Shown: in pieces, positions 40,286 through 48,494 of the stretch | Position numbering within the stretch: position 1 is the first letter of the stretch | How the letters are laid out: every line of letters starts with the position of its first letter | Assembly: GCA_034422115.1 (NCBI GenBank) | Contig: DAOUJW010000017.1 | Span: forward strand, 62,001-126,000 | Direction: 5' to 3' | Length of the DNA stretch: 64,000 nt | Source: DAOUJW01 sp034422115 | GTDB taxonomy: Bacteria; Chloroflexota; Dehalococcoidia; Lucifugimonadales; UBA2985 | The notes under the pieces: generated by a model | Told to the model about the DNA's origin: nothing | Database searches by the model: none | What the model saw: only the letters and a program-made list of their open reading frames with translations | Position numbers and translations under genes: made by a program

Positions 40286-41512
40286 GTGGACTTTGCGCTG
40301 CCGTACACGGAAGAGCAGGAACGGTTCCGACAGGAGGTGAGAGCCTGGCTGGCGGAGAATGTGGACGAGGATATGAAAGAGCCCGTCGATCCGGAGATGG
40401 ACTTCACGGACGAGCTTGGCGAATACTGGAGGGAGAAGTACAAGGAGATAGCGGCCAAGGGCTGGCTGTATCCCACCTTTCCCACGGAGTACGGAGGCGG
40501 CGGTCTCACGGGCGACCACGAGACCATAATAGAGGAGGAGTTCAACCGGGCCAGGATTCCAGCCCACGTGAACAATATCCTGGCCGTGCCCGCCATTATG
40601 GTGTGGGGCACGGAGGAGCAGAAGCGCAAGTTCCTGCCGCCCATCCTCAGCGCGGAGGAGGTCTGCTGGCAGAAGTTCACGGAGCCCAAGGGCGGAGCCG
40701 ACCTGGCAGACTACCAGAGCAAGGCCGTCCGCGACGGCGATGACTGGCTTCTGACCGGCTCCAACGTGTTCATTGGCGCACACGGCAAGACGGAGTGGCT
40801 CTTCGGCCCCATGCTGACCGACCCGGACGCGCCTCGCCATCGGAACCTGGGGTTCTTCATGATACCCGTTCCGTCGGATGGCCTTACCATCAATGAAATG
40901 GATCTGCTCATCGGCCACAGGAAGCGGGCCATATTCCTGGACAACGTGCGGGTACCGGGCGACCACCTCATCGGCGGAGACCACCAGGGCTGGCAGGTTG
41001 CCAACACCAGCCTTGAGCAGGAGCACGGCGGTCGAGGTCGGGCGTTCCCCAGGGACAAGGTTGTTGACAACCTGGTGGACTTCGCCAAGGGAACGTCGCA
41101 GGACGGCGGCGTAGTCGGCAGCGACCCGGTGGCGCAGCAGTCGACGATGGAGAACGTCATTGAGTCCCACATCCACAGCCTTCTTCTCAAGCGCACCTTC
41201 TGGATGTACCAGAACCAGATGCAGATCAACTACGAGGGCAACGTGGCGAACGTGTACGGCAGGGAGTCCAGCCTGCGCATCGCCTGGAGGGTGAGGGACG
41301 TGATGGGGATGTACGCCCTTCTGGGCACCAAGGAGCCGGGCGCTCCCCACGAGGGAGCTCAAGAGGTCAATCAGCGAGGCAGGGCCGGCCAGAACCACGC
41401 CGGTGGCAGCACCAACATTGCAAAGGTGGTCCTGGCTCGCAGGATTGGGGTAAGCCGTACCAAGGAGCAGGCAGCGCCCACTCCTTCGACGGCTACGAGT
41501 CACGGCAGCTAG
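40286..41512 (+). CDS. Acyl-CoA dehydrogenase paralog 3 (first of a five-gene array)
   Basis: The start is GTG at 40286, after AAGGGGGG; the open frame further upstream is noncoding leader. 408 residues with all three domains: VDFALPYTEEQERFRQEVRA, GWLYPTFPTEYGGGGLTGDH, WQKFTEPKGGADLADYQSKA, RKRAIFLDNVRVPGDHLIGG and HAGGSTNIAKVVLARRIGVS. The MCAD-type catalytic Glu is replaced by Gly. It is followed after 53 nt by the next copy. The leader from the preceding terminator is about 250 nt and holds nothing recognisable. Confidence 0.9.
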   Translation: MDFALPYTEEQERFRQEVRAWLAENVDEDMKEPVDPEMDFTDELGEYWREKYKEIAAKGWLYPTFPTEYGGGGLTGDHETIIEEEFNRARIPAHVNNILAVPAIMVWGTEEQKRKFLPPILSAEEVCWQKFTEPKGGADLADYQSKAVRDGDDWLLTGSNVFIGAHGKTEWLFGPMLTDPDAPRHRNLGFFMIPVPSDGLTINEMDLLIGHRKRAIFLDNVRVPGDHLIGGDHQGWQVANTSLEQEHGGRGRAFPRDKVVDNLVDFAKGTSQDGGVVGSDPVAQQSTMENVIESHIHSLLLKRTFWMYQNQMQINYEGNVANVYGRESSLRIAWRVRDVMGMYALLGTKEPGAPHEGAQEVNQRGRAGQNHAGGSTNIAKVVLARRIGVSRTKEQAAPTPSTATSHGS

Positions 41513-41565
41513 AGGCTGACCACAATGTTAGGAATGGCAAGGGCAGATTAGAAAGGAGGAGACCA

Positions 41566-42789
41566 ATGGACTTTGCATTGCCCTATACACCGGAGCAGGA
41601 GGCGTTTCGAGCGGAGGTACGGGCCTGGCTTGAGGAGAACATTCCTGAAGAGATGAAGGAGCCCGTAGACGGACGAGAATTCTCCAAGGAGCAGTATCTG
41701 TTCTGGCGGGAGAAGCATCGAGAACTGGCGGCCAAGGGATGGCTGTATCCCACGCATCCCACGGAGTACGGCGGCGGCGGTCTCACCGGCGACCACGAGA
41801 CCATACTCCAGGAGGAGATGCACAGGGCCAGGGCTGCCAATCCGCCCAACGCGGGGATAATCCTGTCCACGCTGCTTGTGTGGGCCACGGAGGAGCAGAA
41901 GCAGAAGTTCCTGGTCCCCATGCTCAAGGGCGAGATGCAGTCGTGGCAGAAGTTCACGGAGCCCAAGGGCGGCGCGGACCTGGCCGACTACCAGAGCCGA
42001 GCGGTACGCGACGGCGACGACTGGCTGTTGACCGGCTCAAACGTGTTCGTGAGCGGCCGGCCAAGGCCGGATTGGAACGTAGGGCCCAACTACCTCTGGG
42101 GCCCCATGCTGACCGACCCGGACGCGCCTCGCCATCGGAACCTGGGATACTTCATGATCCCGGTGCCGTCTGAGGGACTTGAGATCAAGGAGCAGAACCT
42201 GCTCAACGGCCACGACCAGCACGCCATCTTCCTGGACAACGTGCGGGTACCGGGCGACCACCTCATCGGCGGCGACCACCAGGGCTGGCAGGTTGCCAGC
42301 ACCACCCTGGAGCAGGAGCACGGCGGCCGAGGCCAGGCGTTCCCCAGCGACGAGGTAGTGGACAACATGGTGGAGTACGCCAAGAACGTCAACGGCTCCG
42401 ACCCGCTTATCCAGCAGACCACCATGGACGCCGTCATCGACGCCCATCGGGACAGCCTGCTGGCGAAGCGCACCTACTGGATGTATCAGAGCCGGATGGA
42501 CATCAACTTCGAGGGCAACGTAGCCAACGTCCACAACCGCGAGCACGACATGCGCAACGCATGGAGGGTGCGGGACGTAATGGGGATGTACTCCCTTGTG
42601 GGCACCAAGGAGCCGGGCGCTCCTCACGGCGGCGCGCAGGAGGTCAACCAGCGCGGCAAGGCCGGCCAGAGGCACGCCGGTGGCAGCACCAACATCGCCA
42701 AGGTGATCCTGGCCCGCCGCATCGGCGTCAGCCGGACCAAGGAGAGGGCTGCCCCCACGCCTTCGACGGCCACCAGCCACGGCGGCTAG
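41566..42789 (+). CDS. Acyl-CoA dehydrogenase paralog 4 (array gene 2)
   Basis: 407 residues; the ATG follows AAAGGAGGAGACC. MDFALPYTPEQEAFRAEVRA, GWLYPTHPTEYGGGGLTGDH, WQKFTEPKGGADLADYQSRA, GHDQHAIFLDNVRVPGDHLI and HAGGSTNIAKVILARRIGVS. It has an insert after the FVSGRPRP segment (DWNVGPNYLW) compared with paralog 3 and shared with paralog 5. Much of the nucleotide sequence matches paralog 3, suggesting fairly recent duplication or gene conversion. Spacing to the next gene is 49 nt, consistent with one operon. Confidence 0.9.
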   Translation: MDFALPYTPEQEAFRAEVRAWLEENIPEEMKEPVDGREFSKEQYLFWREKHRELAAKGWLYPTHPTEYGGGGLTGDHETILQEEMHRARAANPPNAGIILSTLLVWATEEQKQKFLVPMLKGEMQSWQKFTEPKGGADLADYQSRAVRDGDDWLLTGSNVFVSGRPRPDWNVGPNYLWGPMLTDPDAPRHRNLGYFMIPVPSEGLEIKEQNLLNGHDQHAIFLDNVRVPGDHLIGGDHQGWQVASTTLEQEHGGRGQAFPSDEVVDNMVEYAKNVNGSDPLIQQTTMDAVIDAHRDSLLAKRTYWMYQSRMDINFEGNVANVHNREHDMRNAWRVRDVMGMYSLVGTKEPGAPHGGAQEVNQRGKAGQRHAGGSTNIAKVILARRIGVSRTKERAAPTPSTATSHGG

Positions 42790-42838
42790 GAGCCTCGTCG
42801 AGACCACTGAGTGGTAGGGAAATCAAGGAGGCTAGCAA

Positions 42839-44086
42839 ATGGATTTTGCAATAGCATACACAGAGGAACAGCAGCAGTTCCGCCAGGAGGTCAGGGACTG
42901 GATTGCCAAGAACGTTCCCGAGGAGATGAAGGAGCCAGTAGATAGCCGGGACTTCTCGGAGGAGCAGTGGCGCTTCTGGCGCGAGAAGCATATTGAGATG
43001 GGCGCCATGGGCTGGCTCTTCCCCACCTACCCGGCGGAGTACGGCGGTGGCGGTCTGTCCGGCGACCACGAGGCCATCCTCGCGGAGGAGTTCCGCGAGG
43101 CCCAGATACCTTGGAGTGGGTCGTCCCTGCTCTTCGCAACCCTGCTTGTGTGGGGGACGGAGGAGCAGAGGCAGAAGTTCCTGGTTCCCCTGCTGAAGGG
43201 CGAAAAGACGTCCTGGCAGAAGCTGACTGAGCCGAAGGGCGGCGCGGACCTGGCCAACTACCAGAGTCGGGCGGTGCGCGACGGCGACGACTGGCTGCTG
43301 ACGGGCTCCAACGTCTTCATCAGCGGGCAGCCGCGTCCCGGTTGGACTCCGGCCGGCCCGGACTACCTGTACGGGCCAATGCTGACGGACCCAGACGCCC
43401 CCAGGCATCGGAACCTTGGGTACTTCATCATTCCGGTGCCGTCGGAGGGGCTGGACATCAAGGAGATGGAGCTTCTCCCCGGCCATGACCAGCACGCCAT
43501 TTTCATGGACAACGTGCGAGTCACCGGCGACCACCTCATCGGTGGCGAGACCCAGGGCTGGCAGGTCATGGGCGCGCACCTTGAGCAGGAGCACGGCGGC
43601 CGAGGCCGCGCCGCTCCCAGCGCGAGGGACGCTTTCGCCGCGGACATGGTCGAGTACACCAAGGAGACGACGCGCGACGGCAAGAAGCTGGGCAGCGACC
43701 CCGTGGTGCAGCAGACGGCTATGGAGGCCCTCATCGACTTCCACCGGGACAATATCCTGGGCCGGCGAACGTACTGGATGTACCAGAGCCGGATGGAGAT
43801 CAACTACGAGGGCAACGTGGCCGACGTGCACAACCGCGAGCACCAGCTGCGGAACAACGTCAGGGTGCGCGACGTCATGGGCATGTACACCCTTCTGGAC
43901 AGGCACGACCCCCGGGCTCCCCACGGCGGAGTCCAGGAAGTGAGCCAGAGGGACAAGGCCGGCCAGCGCCACGCCGGCGGCAGCACCAACATAGCGAAGG
44001 TGATTCTGTCGCGGCGCATCGGCATCAGCCGGACCCAGGAGCGGGCCGCGCCCACTCCTGCAACCGCTACCAAGCACGGTAGCTAG
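42839..44086 (+). CDS. Acyl-CoA dehydrogenase paralog 5 (array gene 3)
   Basis: 415 residues; the ATG follows AAGGAGGCTAGCAA. MDFAIAYTEEQQQFRQEVRD, GWLFPTYPAEYGGGGLSGDH, WQKLTEPKGGADLANYQSRA, GHDQHAIFMDNVRVTGDHLI and HAGGSTNIAKVILSRRIGIS. It has a slightly longer loop (WTPAGPDYLY) and an extra Ala-rich insertion (APSARDAFAADM) in the C-terminal domain. A strong hairpin lies 21 nt after the stop codon and may reduce read-through into the next two, more divergent, copies. Confidence 0.9.
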   Translation: MDFAIAYTEEQQQFRQEVRDWIAKNVPEEMKEPVDSRDFSEEQWRFWREKHIEMGAMGWLFPTYPAEYGGGGLSGDHEAILAEEFREAQIPWSGSSLLFATLLVWGTEEQRQKFLVPLLKGEKTSWQKLTEPKGGADLANYQSRAVRDGDDWLLTGSNVFISGQPRPGWTPAGPDYLYGPMLTDPDAPRHRNLGYFIIPVPSEGLDIKEMELLPGHDQHAIFMDNVRVTGDHLIGGETQGWQVMGAHLEQEHGGRGRAAPSARDAFAADMVEYTKETTRDGKKLGSDPVVQQTAMEALIDFHRDNILGRRTYWMYQSRMEINYEGNVADVHNREHQLRNNVRVRDVMGMYTLLDRHDPRAPHGGVQEVSQRDKAGQRHAGGSTNIAKVILSRRIGISRTQERAAPTPATATKHGS

Positions 44087-44107
44087 GATCGATACGGGAA
44101 TCAGCCG

Positions 44108-44140
44108 GGGATTGGGGCTTCGTCCAGAGGCCCCAATCCC
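44108..44140 (+). terminator. Intergenic hairpin, attenuator or partial terminator
   Basis: GGGATTGGGGC (44108-44118) pairs with GCCCCAATCCC (44130-44140). No T run follows, so it may stabilise or process mRNA rather than terminate. Confidence 0.55.
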
Positions 44141-44231
44141 TGCGCAGCCAAACTACGCCAGAATTGGCTATTGAGTAGCGGGCCTTGGGTACCCGCGCGC
44201 CTGAAGCGGACTAACTATTCAGGGGGAAGGC

Positions 44232-45485
44232 TTGGACTTCGAGTACCAATATACTGAGGAGCAGGAGCGGTTCCGGGCCGAGGTGGGCGCCTGGCTGGAT
44301 GCAAATCTGCCACAGGAACTCAAAGACGCCGGGGACTGGCGCGACCTGGACTCAGCCGGGTGGGAACAGAGCAAGGCCTTCCAAATGAAGCTGGGCGAAA
44401 GGGGATGGCTGGCTCCCACAGACCCCGTTGAGCGGGGTGGGGGCGGTCTCTCTGCGGACTCCGCCTTGGTGCTGATAGAGGAGCTGGGAAAGAGGGGGAT
44501 GCGCTGGGCCCTGGAGCAGGGCTCGTCCTCCCTCAGGACCGCCCTCAAGCAGTGGGGCACGGAGGAGCAGCAGGACAGATACCTGCCGGTCATATCCCGG
44601 GGCCAGGCCACTCTCTGGCATCTTTTGATTGAGCCAGGCGCAGAGCTGGATATGGACCAGCTGCAGATTCAGGCTAATCTGGACGGCGACGACTACGTTC
44701 TCAATGGAGAGGGCGTGTTCGCCGGGCCGGGGCCAAGGCCGGACTACCTCTGGGCGCTGACGGTCACCGACCCCGAAGCTGAGCCGCCCGCTACCGCCAC
44801 GTTCCTGGTCCCCGCCGGCATGGAGGGACTGGAGATACACACTCCCGACACCCTCGTGGCCGGCGAGTCCCACCGGATCACCTTTGACAACGTGTGGGTG
44901 CCCTCCATCTGCCTGCTTGGCGGCGATGGCGAGGGCTGGTCCGTAATGCAGGACTCCCTTCTGGGAGACCCCCTGCTGGAGTACCCGCCGGAGCAGGACG
45001 AGGACGTGGCAAACCTCATCAAGTACGCCTCGGAGACCACCAAGTACGGTGTGGCCCTGAGCAAGCAGCCCTTCTACCAGCAGATGCTCATGGAGGTGTA
45101 CACCAACAGCGAGATCGTCCGAATTTTCCGCATCCGGAACGCCTGGATGGCCAGCACGGGCCAGAAGCTCACCTACCACCAGGCGGAGACCGAGTTGCTG
45201 GAGAAGCAGGCGGCCCTCCGCCTGTCCCGGGTGGTCAGGGAGATAATGGGGATATTCGCCCTGCTGGGGGCGGATGACCCGATGGCCCCGGAGAGGGGCA
45301 AGTTCCAGGGGCACCAGAAGCGGAGCCTGTTCCGGCAGAACCCCACCGCCACGGGCGGGTTGGAAGTCCAGTCCGCCGCCATAGCAAAGCACCTGGGCTT
45401 TGACCCTCTGGAGGCCAAGGGGGCCCTTACCTTCCAGGACGAGGAGGAAGAAGAGGAGGAGGAGGCTAGCGCACTGCCGTCGTAA
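44232..45485 (+). CDS. Acyl-CoA dehydrogenase-like protein, divergent (array gene 4)
   Basis: The start is probably TTG at 44232 after AGGGGGAAGG. 417 residues align with paralogs 1-5 over the whole length (DFEYQYTEEQERFRAEVGAW, GWLAPTDPVERGGGGLSADS, FDNVWVPSICLLGGDGEGWS) but differ much more. The usual TEP(K/N)GGADLA segment reads IEPGAELDMDQLQ, so a conserved FAD/substrate-binding loop is altered. The C-terminal segment reads ATGGLEVQSAAIAKHLGFDP, then a long Glu run. It may be the noncatalytic partner of a heteromeric dehydrogenase. This is inference from known alpha2beta2 FadE pairs. Confidence 0.82.
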   Translation: MDFEYQYTEEQERFRAEVGAWLDANLPQELKDAGDWRDLDSAGWEQSKAFQMKLGERGWLAPTDPVERGGGGLSADSALVLIEELGKRGMRWALEQGSSSLRTALKQWGTEEQQDRYLPVISRGQATLWHLLIEPGAELDMDQLQIQANLDGDDYVLNGEGVFAGPGPRPDYLWALTVTDPEAEPPATATFLVPAGMEGLEIHTPDTLVAGESHRITFDNVWVPSICLLGGDGEGWSVMQDSLLGDPLLEYPPEQDEDVANLIKYASETTKYGVALSKQPFYQQMLMEVYTNSEIVRIFRIRNAWMASTGQKLTYHQAETELLEKQAALRLSRVVREIMGIFALLGADDPMAPERGKFQGHQKRSLFRQNPTATGGLEVQSAAIAKHLGFDPLEAKGALTFQDEEEEEEEEASALPS

Positions 45486-45588
45486 TGATGTATAATCGGC
45501 TAGGCGCTGGAGACGGACTGTGCAGACAGAGCATGGTCGGAGCCGGCTAAACAATATGGGAAAGAGATAAATTAAGGAGGAGTTCACC

Positions 45589-46728
45589 ATGGATCTATCG
45601 CTTACCGAAACCCAGACAATTCTTAGGGATGCGGCTAACAACGTCATGGAGGCTGAACTTCCCAAGCAGCGCGTTCGGGAAGTGGACGAGAGCGAGACGG
45701 GGTTCAACCAGCCCCTCTGGGAGAGAATGGCTAACCTGCAGTGGCTGGGAATGGTCATCCCGAACGAGCACGGCGGAACCGGAAACGACTACACAACCCT
45801 GGCGGTCCTCTTTGAGGTGCTGGGATATCACGCCTGCTCCAGCCCGTTCCTGGACTCGTCCGTGCTCAGCGCGAACATCATCCTGGAAGCCGGCAGCGAC
45901 GCGCAGAAGAGCAGCATTCTCCCTGCAATTGCAAGAGGCCAGCAGATCCTCACCACCGCCATCACCGAGCCTGAGTACGCCTGGGGTCCCGGCGCAGTCA
46001 AGATGTCGGCCTCCAGCAGCGGCGGCGGCTACACCCTCAACGGCACCAAGGTGTTCGTTCCCTGGGCCCACGTAGCGGACCAGCTTCTGGTGGTAGCCCG
46101 CACCGGCAGTGGCGCGAACGCCGCCGACGGCATCTCCGTATTCCTGGTGGACAGGAACGCCAGCGGCGTGTCCGTCCGGCAGCACAGCGGCTGGCTGGGC
46201 GACAAGGTCTGCGAAGTGAACTTCAACAACGTCCAGGTCGGCGCTGACAACGTGGTTGGGGCAGCCGGCGGCGCATGGGGCGCGGTTGAGAAGTCCATGG
46301 ACAGGGCCACGTCCGTCCTCAACGCCTACATGGCGGGCGGCGCCCAGAGGGCGTACGAGATGTGCCGTGACTACAGCACCGAGCGCATAGCCTTCGGTGT
46401 GCCCATAGGAACGTTCCAGCGCGTGCAGGACCACATCATCGTTTCCTTGACCGAGGCCGAGGCCTCCAAGTGGACGGCTTACGAGGCCCTGTGGAGACTG
46501 GACACCGGCAGGGACGACGCGGCAGTTGGCATCTCAATGGCCAAGGCAGTAGCCAGCGACGGCTTCAACAAGGCATGCGACGCCTCCCATAACGTCCATG
46601 CCGGCGTGGGCGTAGACCTTGACCTGGGTCTCACCCACTACACCGCCCGGGCCCGCACCTTCCAGCACTACCTGGGCGACGCCACCTACCATCGCCGCCG
46701 CATGGCGGAGCTGATGGAACTGGGCTAG
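45589..46728 (+). CDS. Acyl-CoA dehydrogenase, FadE-like short type (array gene 5)
   Basis: 379 residues; the ATG follows AAGGAGGAG. MDLSLTETQTILRDAANNVM, MVIPNEHGGTGNDYTTLAVL, TAITEPEYAWGPGAVKMSAS and TVHAGVGVDLD-like residues leading to THYTARARTFQHYLGDATYH. This belongs to a different subgroup from paralogs 1-5, close to short FadE-like subunits that pair with a second type. In the position of the catalytic Glu (YEGT) it has YLGD. Together with array gene 4 it could complement the other copies in a heterotetramer. A strong terminator follows, ending the array. Confidence 0.88.
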   Translation: MDLSLTETQTILRDAANNVMEAELPKQRVREVDESETGFNQPLWERMANLQWLGMVIPNEHGGTGNDYTTLAVLFEVLGYHACSSPFLDSSVLSANIILEAGSDAQKSSILPAIARGQQILTTAITEPEYAWGPGAVKMSASSSGGGYTLNGTKVFVPWAHVADQLLVVARTGSGANAADGISVFLVDRNASGVSVRQHSGWLGDKVCEVNFNNVQVGADNVVGAAGGAWGAVEKSMDRATSVLNAYMAGGAQRAYEMCRDYSTERIAFGVPIGTFQRVQDHIIVSLTEAEASKWTAYEALWRLDTGRDDAAVGISMAKAVASDGFNKACDASHNVHAGVGVDLDLGLTHYTARARTFQHYLGDATYHRRRMAELMELG

Positions 46729-46741
46729 TAGATCCCACAGG

Positions 46742-46780
46742 ACACGGCGGGTCGCTTTGTTGGCCCGCCGTGTTTTATTT
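46742..46780 (+). terminator. Terminator of the acyl-CoA dehydrogenase array
   Basis: ACACGGCGGG (46742-46751) pairs with CCCGCCGTGT (46764-46773) around a 12-nt loop, then TTTATTTT. Confidence 0.88.
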
Positions 46781-46845
46781 TCGAGGAACGGCTGCCCCAA
46801 GAGGGCAGCCTTCTACTATAGACCGGATCTGATTGGGGGACTCGA

Positions 46846-47052
46846 ATGTCCTTTGTCGTATCGCCGCCTCCACCTCAGCAGCGCATGCACTTCATGGATG
46901 CCCTGGAAGAGGAGGGCATAGACTACTCCCGCGAGCCGGACGGGTACTACATCTATCTCAGGGAGGGCCAGTGGGAGACATGGGAGCGTATCCGTGTCAG
47001 GTTTGAGGTCGATGTGCTGGATGACGACCCCGCCATGGTAGTGGATTTCTAG
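46846..47052 (+). CDS. Small hypothetical protein, 68 aa
   Basis: The ATG follows GGGGGACTCGA at normal spacing. The acidic protein (MSFVVSPPPPQQRMHFMDAL, then YYIYLREGQWETWERIRVRF and EVDVLDDDPAMVVDF) has a predicted alpha-beta-beta pattern and no signal or membrane segment. No family is recognised. The periodic charge pattern and ribosome site support coding. Confidence 0.6.
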   Translation: MSFVVSPPPPQQRMHFMDALEEEGIDYSREPDGYYIYLREGQWETWERIRVRFEVDVLDDDPAMVVDF

Positions 47053-47136
47053 GAGTGGCAGCTTCACTTCGCTGCGCTCAGTGTTCTCAACACGAGTTGG
47101 TCATGGCAACATCCGTAGTGAACACAGCCTTCTGCC

Positions 47137-47228
47137 CGCTCATGGTGAGCTTGTCGAACCATTTGAGCGGGCGTACAACAGATGTGCGGCTCCCGCTCAC
47201 GCCCTTCGACAGGCTCAGGGTGAGCGGG
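47137..47228. repeat. Family A REP-pair
   Basis: Left arm CGCTCATGGTGAGCTTGTCG, right arm ending ACAGGCTCAGGGTGAGCGGG, centre ACAACAGATGTGCGGCTCC. It lies only 28 nt before the hydrolase start codon. Confidence 0.85.
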
Positions 47229-47256
47229 AACAGGAGTTATTCCAAACAGCGCCGGA

Positions 47257-47967
47257 ATGACGGACATCGCCCCGCGATCGGAGGGACGCTTGGTAGAGAC
47301 CGGCATTAGCGTTGCGGGATACAGCGTGGAGCCTCCTCCAGAGGGGGAGTCCGGGGAGCGCGTCACCCTGGACACAACCCTGGGGGAGGTGGGTTGCCTA
47401 CTCCATCGTACGGAGCCTTTGGAGACGGCGGTCCTGTGGGCGGGGTCGTGGAGAGGGGAAGGCCAGGGGCAGCGCACCAGCCCGATTTCCACGGCCGTCG
47501 CCGGAGACCTGCTGGAGGACGGGATTGCCTCCCTCATGCTGCGCTACCGGCAGAACGCCCAGCTTGGGGCGTGCATCCGGGATACACAGGCGGCCGTTTC
47601 CTTTCTGGAGGGGCAGGGCGTCCAGCGCATTGCCCTTGTAGGTCACTCCTTCAGTGGAGCTGTCGTGATCTCCGTGGCTCCCCTCAGCCAGTCCATTGTT
47701 GCCGTGGTGGCCCTTGCCAGCCAGACCTACGGCGCCGCGAGCGTCCGGCACATCCATCCCAGGCCCATACTGCTGGTGCACGGGACCGCCGACCAGCGGC
47801 TGGGCACGCACTGCTCGGAGCAGATCTACTCGTGGGCGAAGAAGCCCAAGGAGCTTGTCATCCTTGAGGACGCGTCCCACGGCCTGTGGGAGCGCAAGGA
47901 CGACCTACTTCCACTGCTGGGCGGCTGGCTGAGGGACAAGCTGCAAGCGGGCCCGCAGGCCGGCTGA
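47257..47967 (+). CDS. Alpha/beta hydrolase, dienelactone hydrolase-like
   Basis: 236 residues. The catalytic triad is visible: nucleophile Ser in ALVGHSFSGAV (near residue 131), Asp in LVHGTADQRLG (near 173) and His in EDASHGLWER (near 210). The oxyanion region is at VLWAGSWRGEG. It lacks a signal peptide. The substrate is unknown; such enzymes cleave esters or lactones. The start is ATG at 47257 shortly after a family A repeat, with weak ribosome-site sequence, so a slightly later start is possible. Confidence 0.85.
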   Translation: MTDIAPRSEGRLVETGISVAGYSVEPPPEGESGERVTLDTTLGEVGCLLHRTEPLETAVLWAGSWRGEGQGQRTSPISTAVAGDLLEDGIASLMLRYRQNAQLGACIRDTQAAVSFLEGQGVQRIALVGHSFSGAVVISVAPLSQSIVAVVALASQTYGAASVRHIHPRPILLVHGTADQRLGTHCSEQIYSWAKKPKELVILEDASHGLWERKDDLLPLLGGWLRDKLQAGPQAG

Positions 47968-48104
47968 CGCTCCTGGCTTGCCGCGCTCTCTCACCGTCAC
48001 TCCTCGCTTCGCTTCGGGCGGCGCGACCTGGCCTGAGCCGCGTCGTCTGACGGCCGGAGGCTTGGCATATTGAGCGGAGATTTCGTGGAATCGCCCAGGG
48101 CTGC

Positions 48105-48133
48105 TTGCATTCTACATCGTTATGGGATATATT
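48105..48133 (+). promoter_or_regulatory. Promoter of 5S rRNA
   Basis: TTGCAT at 48105-48110, 17 nt, TATATT at 48128-48133, placing the transcript start at the 5S 5' end, near 48140. Confidence 0.75.
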
Positions 48134-48140
48134 TAACTTG

Positions 48141-48260
48141 TCTCTGGTGGTTTTGGCGTGGTGGAACCACCCGTACCCATCTCGAACACGGAAGTGAAAC
48201 ACCTCAGCGCCGACGATACTGCCCTGGCAACGGGGTGGGAAAATAGGTCACTGCCAGGGG
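48141..48260 (+). rRNA. rrf: 5S ribosomal RNA
   Basis: About 120 nt with typical 5S features: helix I TCTCTGG pairs with CCAGGGG; loop A to helix III reads GGAACCACCCGTACCCATCT; CGAACACGGAAGTGAAAC is the loop B/helix II region; GCGCCGACGATACTGCC and GGGTGGGAAAATAGGTCACT complete helices IV-V. The ends are good to a few bases. No 16S or 23S gene lies nearby, so the 5S gene is a separate unit with its own promoter and terminator. Confidence 0.94.
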
Positions 48261-48264
48261 CGCG

Positions 48265-48296
48265 AAGCCCGCACCTCAAAGGCGGGCTTAGCCTTT
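48265..48296 (+). terminator. Terminator of 5S rRNA
   Basis: AAGCCCGC (48265-48272) pairs with GCGGGCTT (48282-48289), then AGCCTTT. It lies four nt after the mature end. Confidence 0.8.
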
Positions 48297-48494
48297 ATAA
48301 GGGGCCTTGAGAATCCTTACAGATATTCAAGGGTATTCCTTCAGCAGTAGAGATGTGTTAAAATATTCACAACTTTGCTTCCCCCGCCAATCCTTCCACA
48401 TCCGTAGAGGGTAGCACCTTTACATGGCATTCCCTGGAGACATATAATTGAGCTTAGGGAAAGCAACGGAAGCAGCATAGAAAGAGCAGTTGCA

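Noticed and set aside
40280..44077. Several 150- to 450-aa minus-strand frames over the acyl-CoA dehydrogenase array
   Set aside because: They are shadows of the plus-strand genes and recur in the same place in each paralog.
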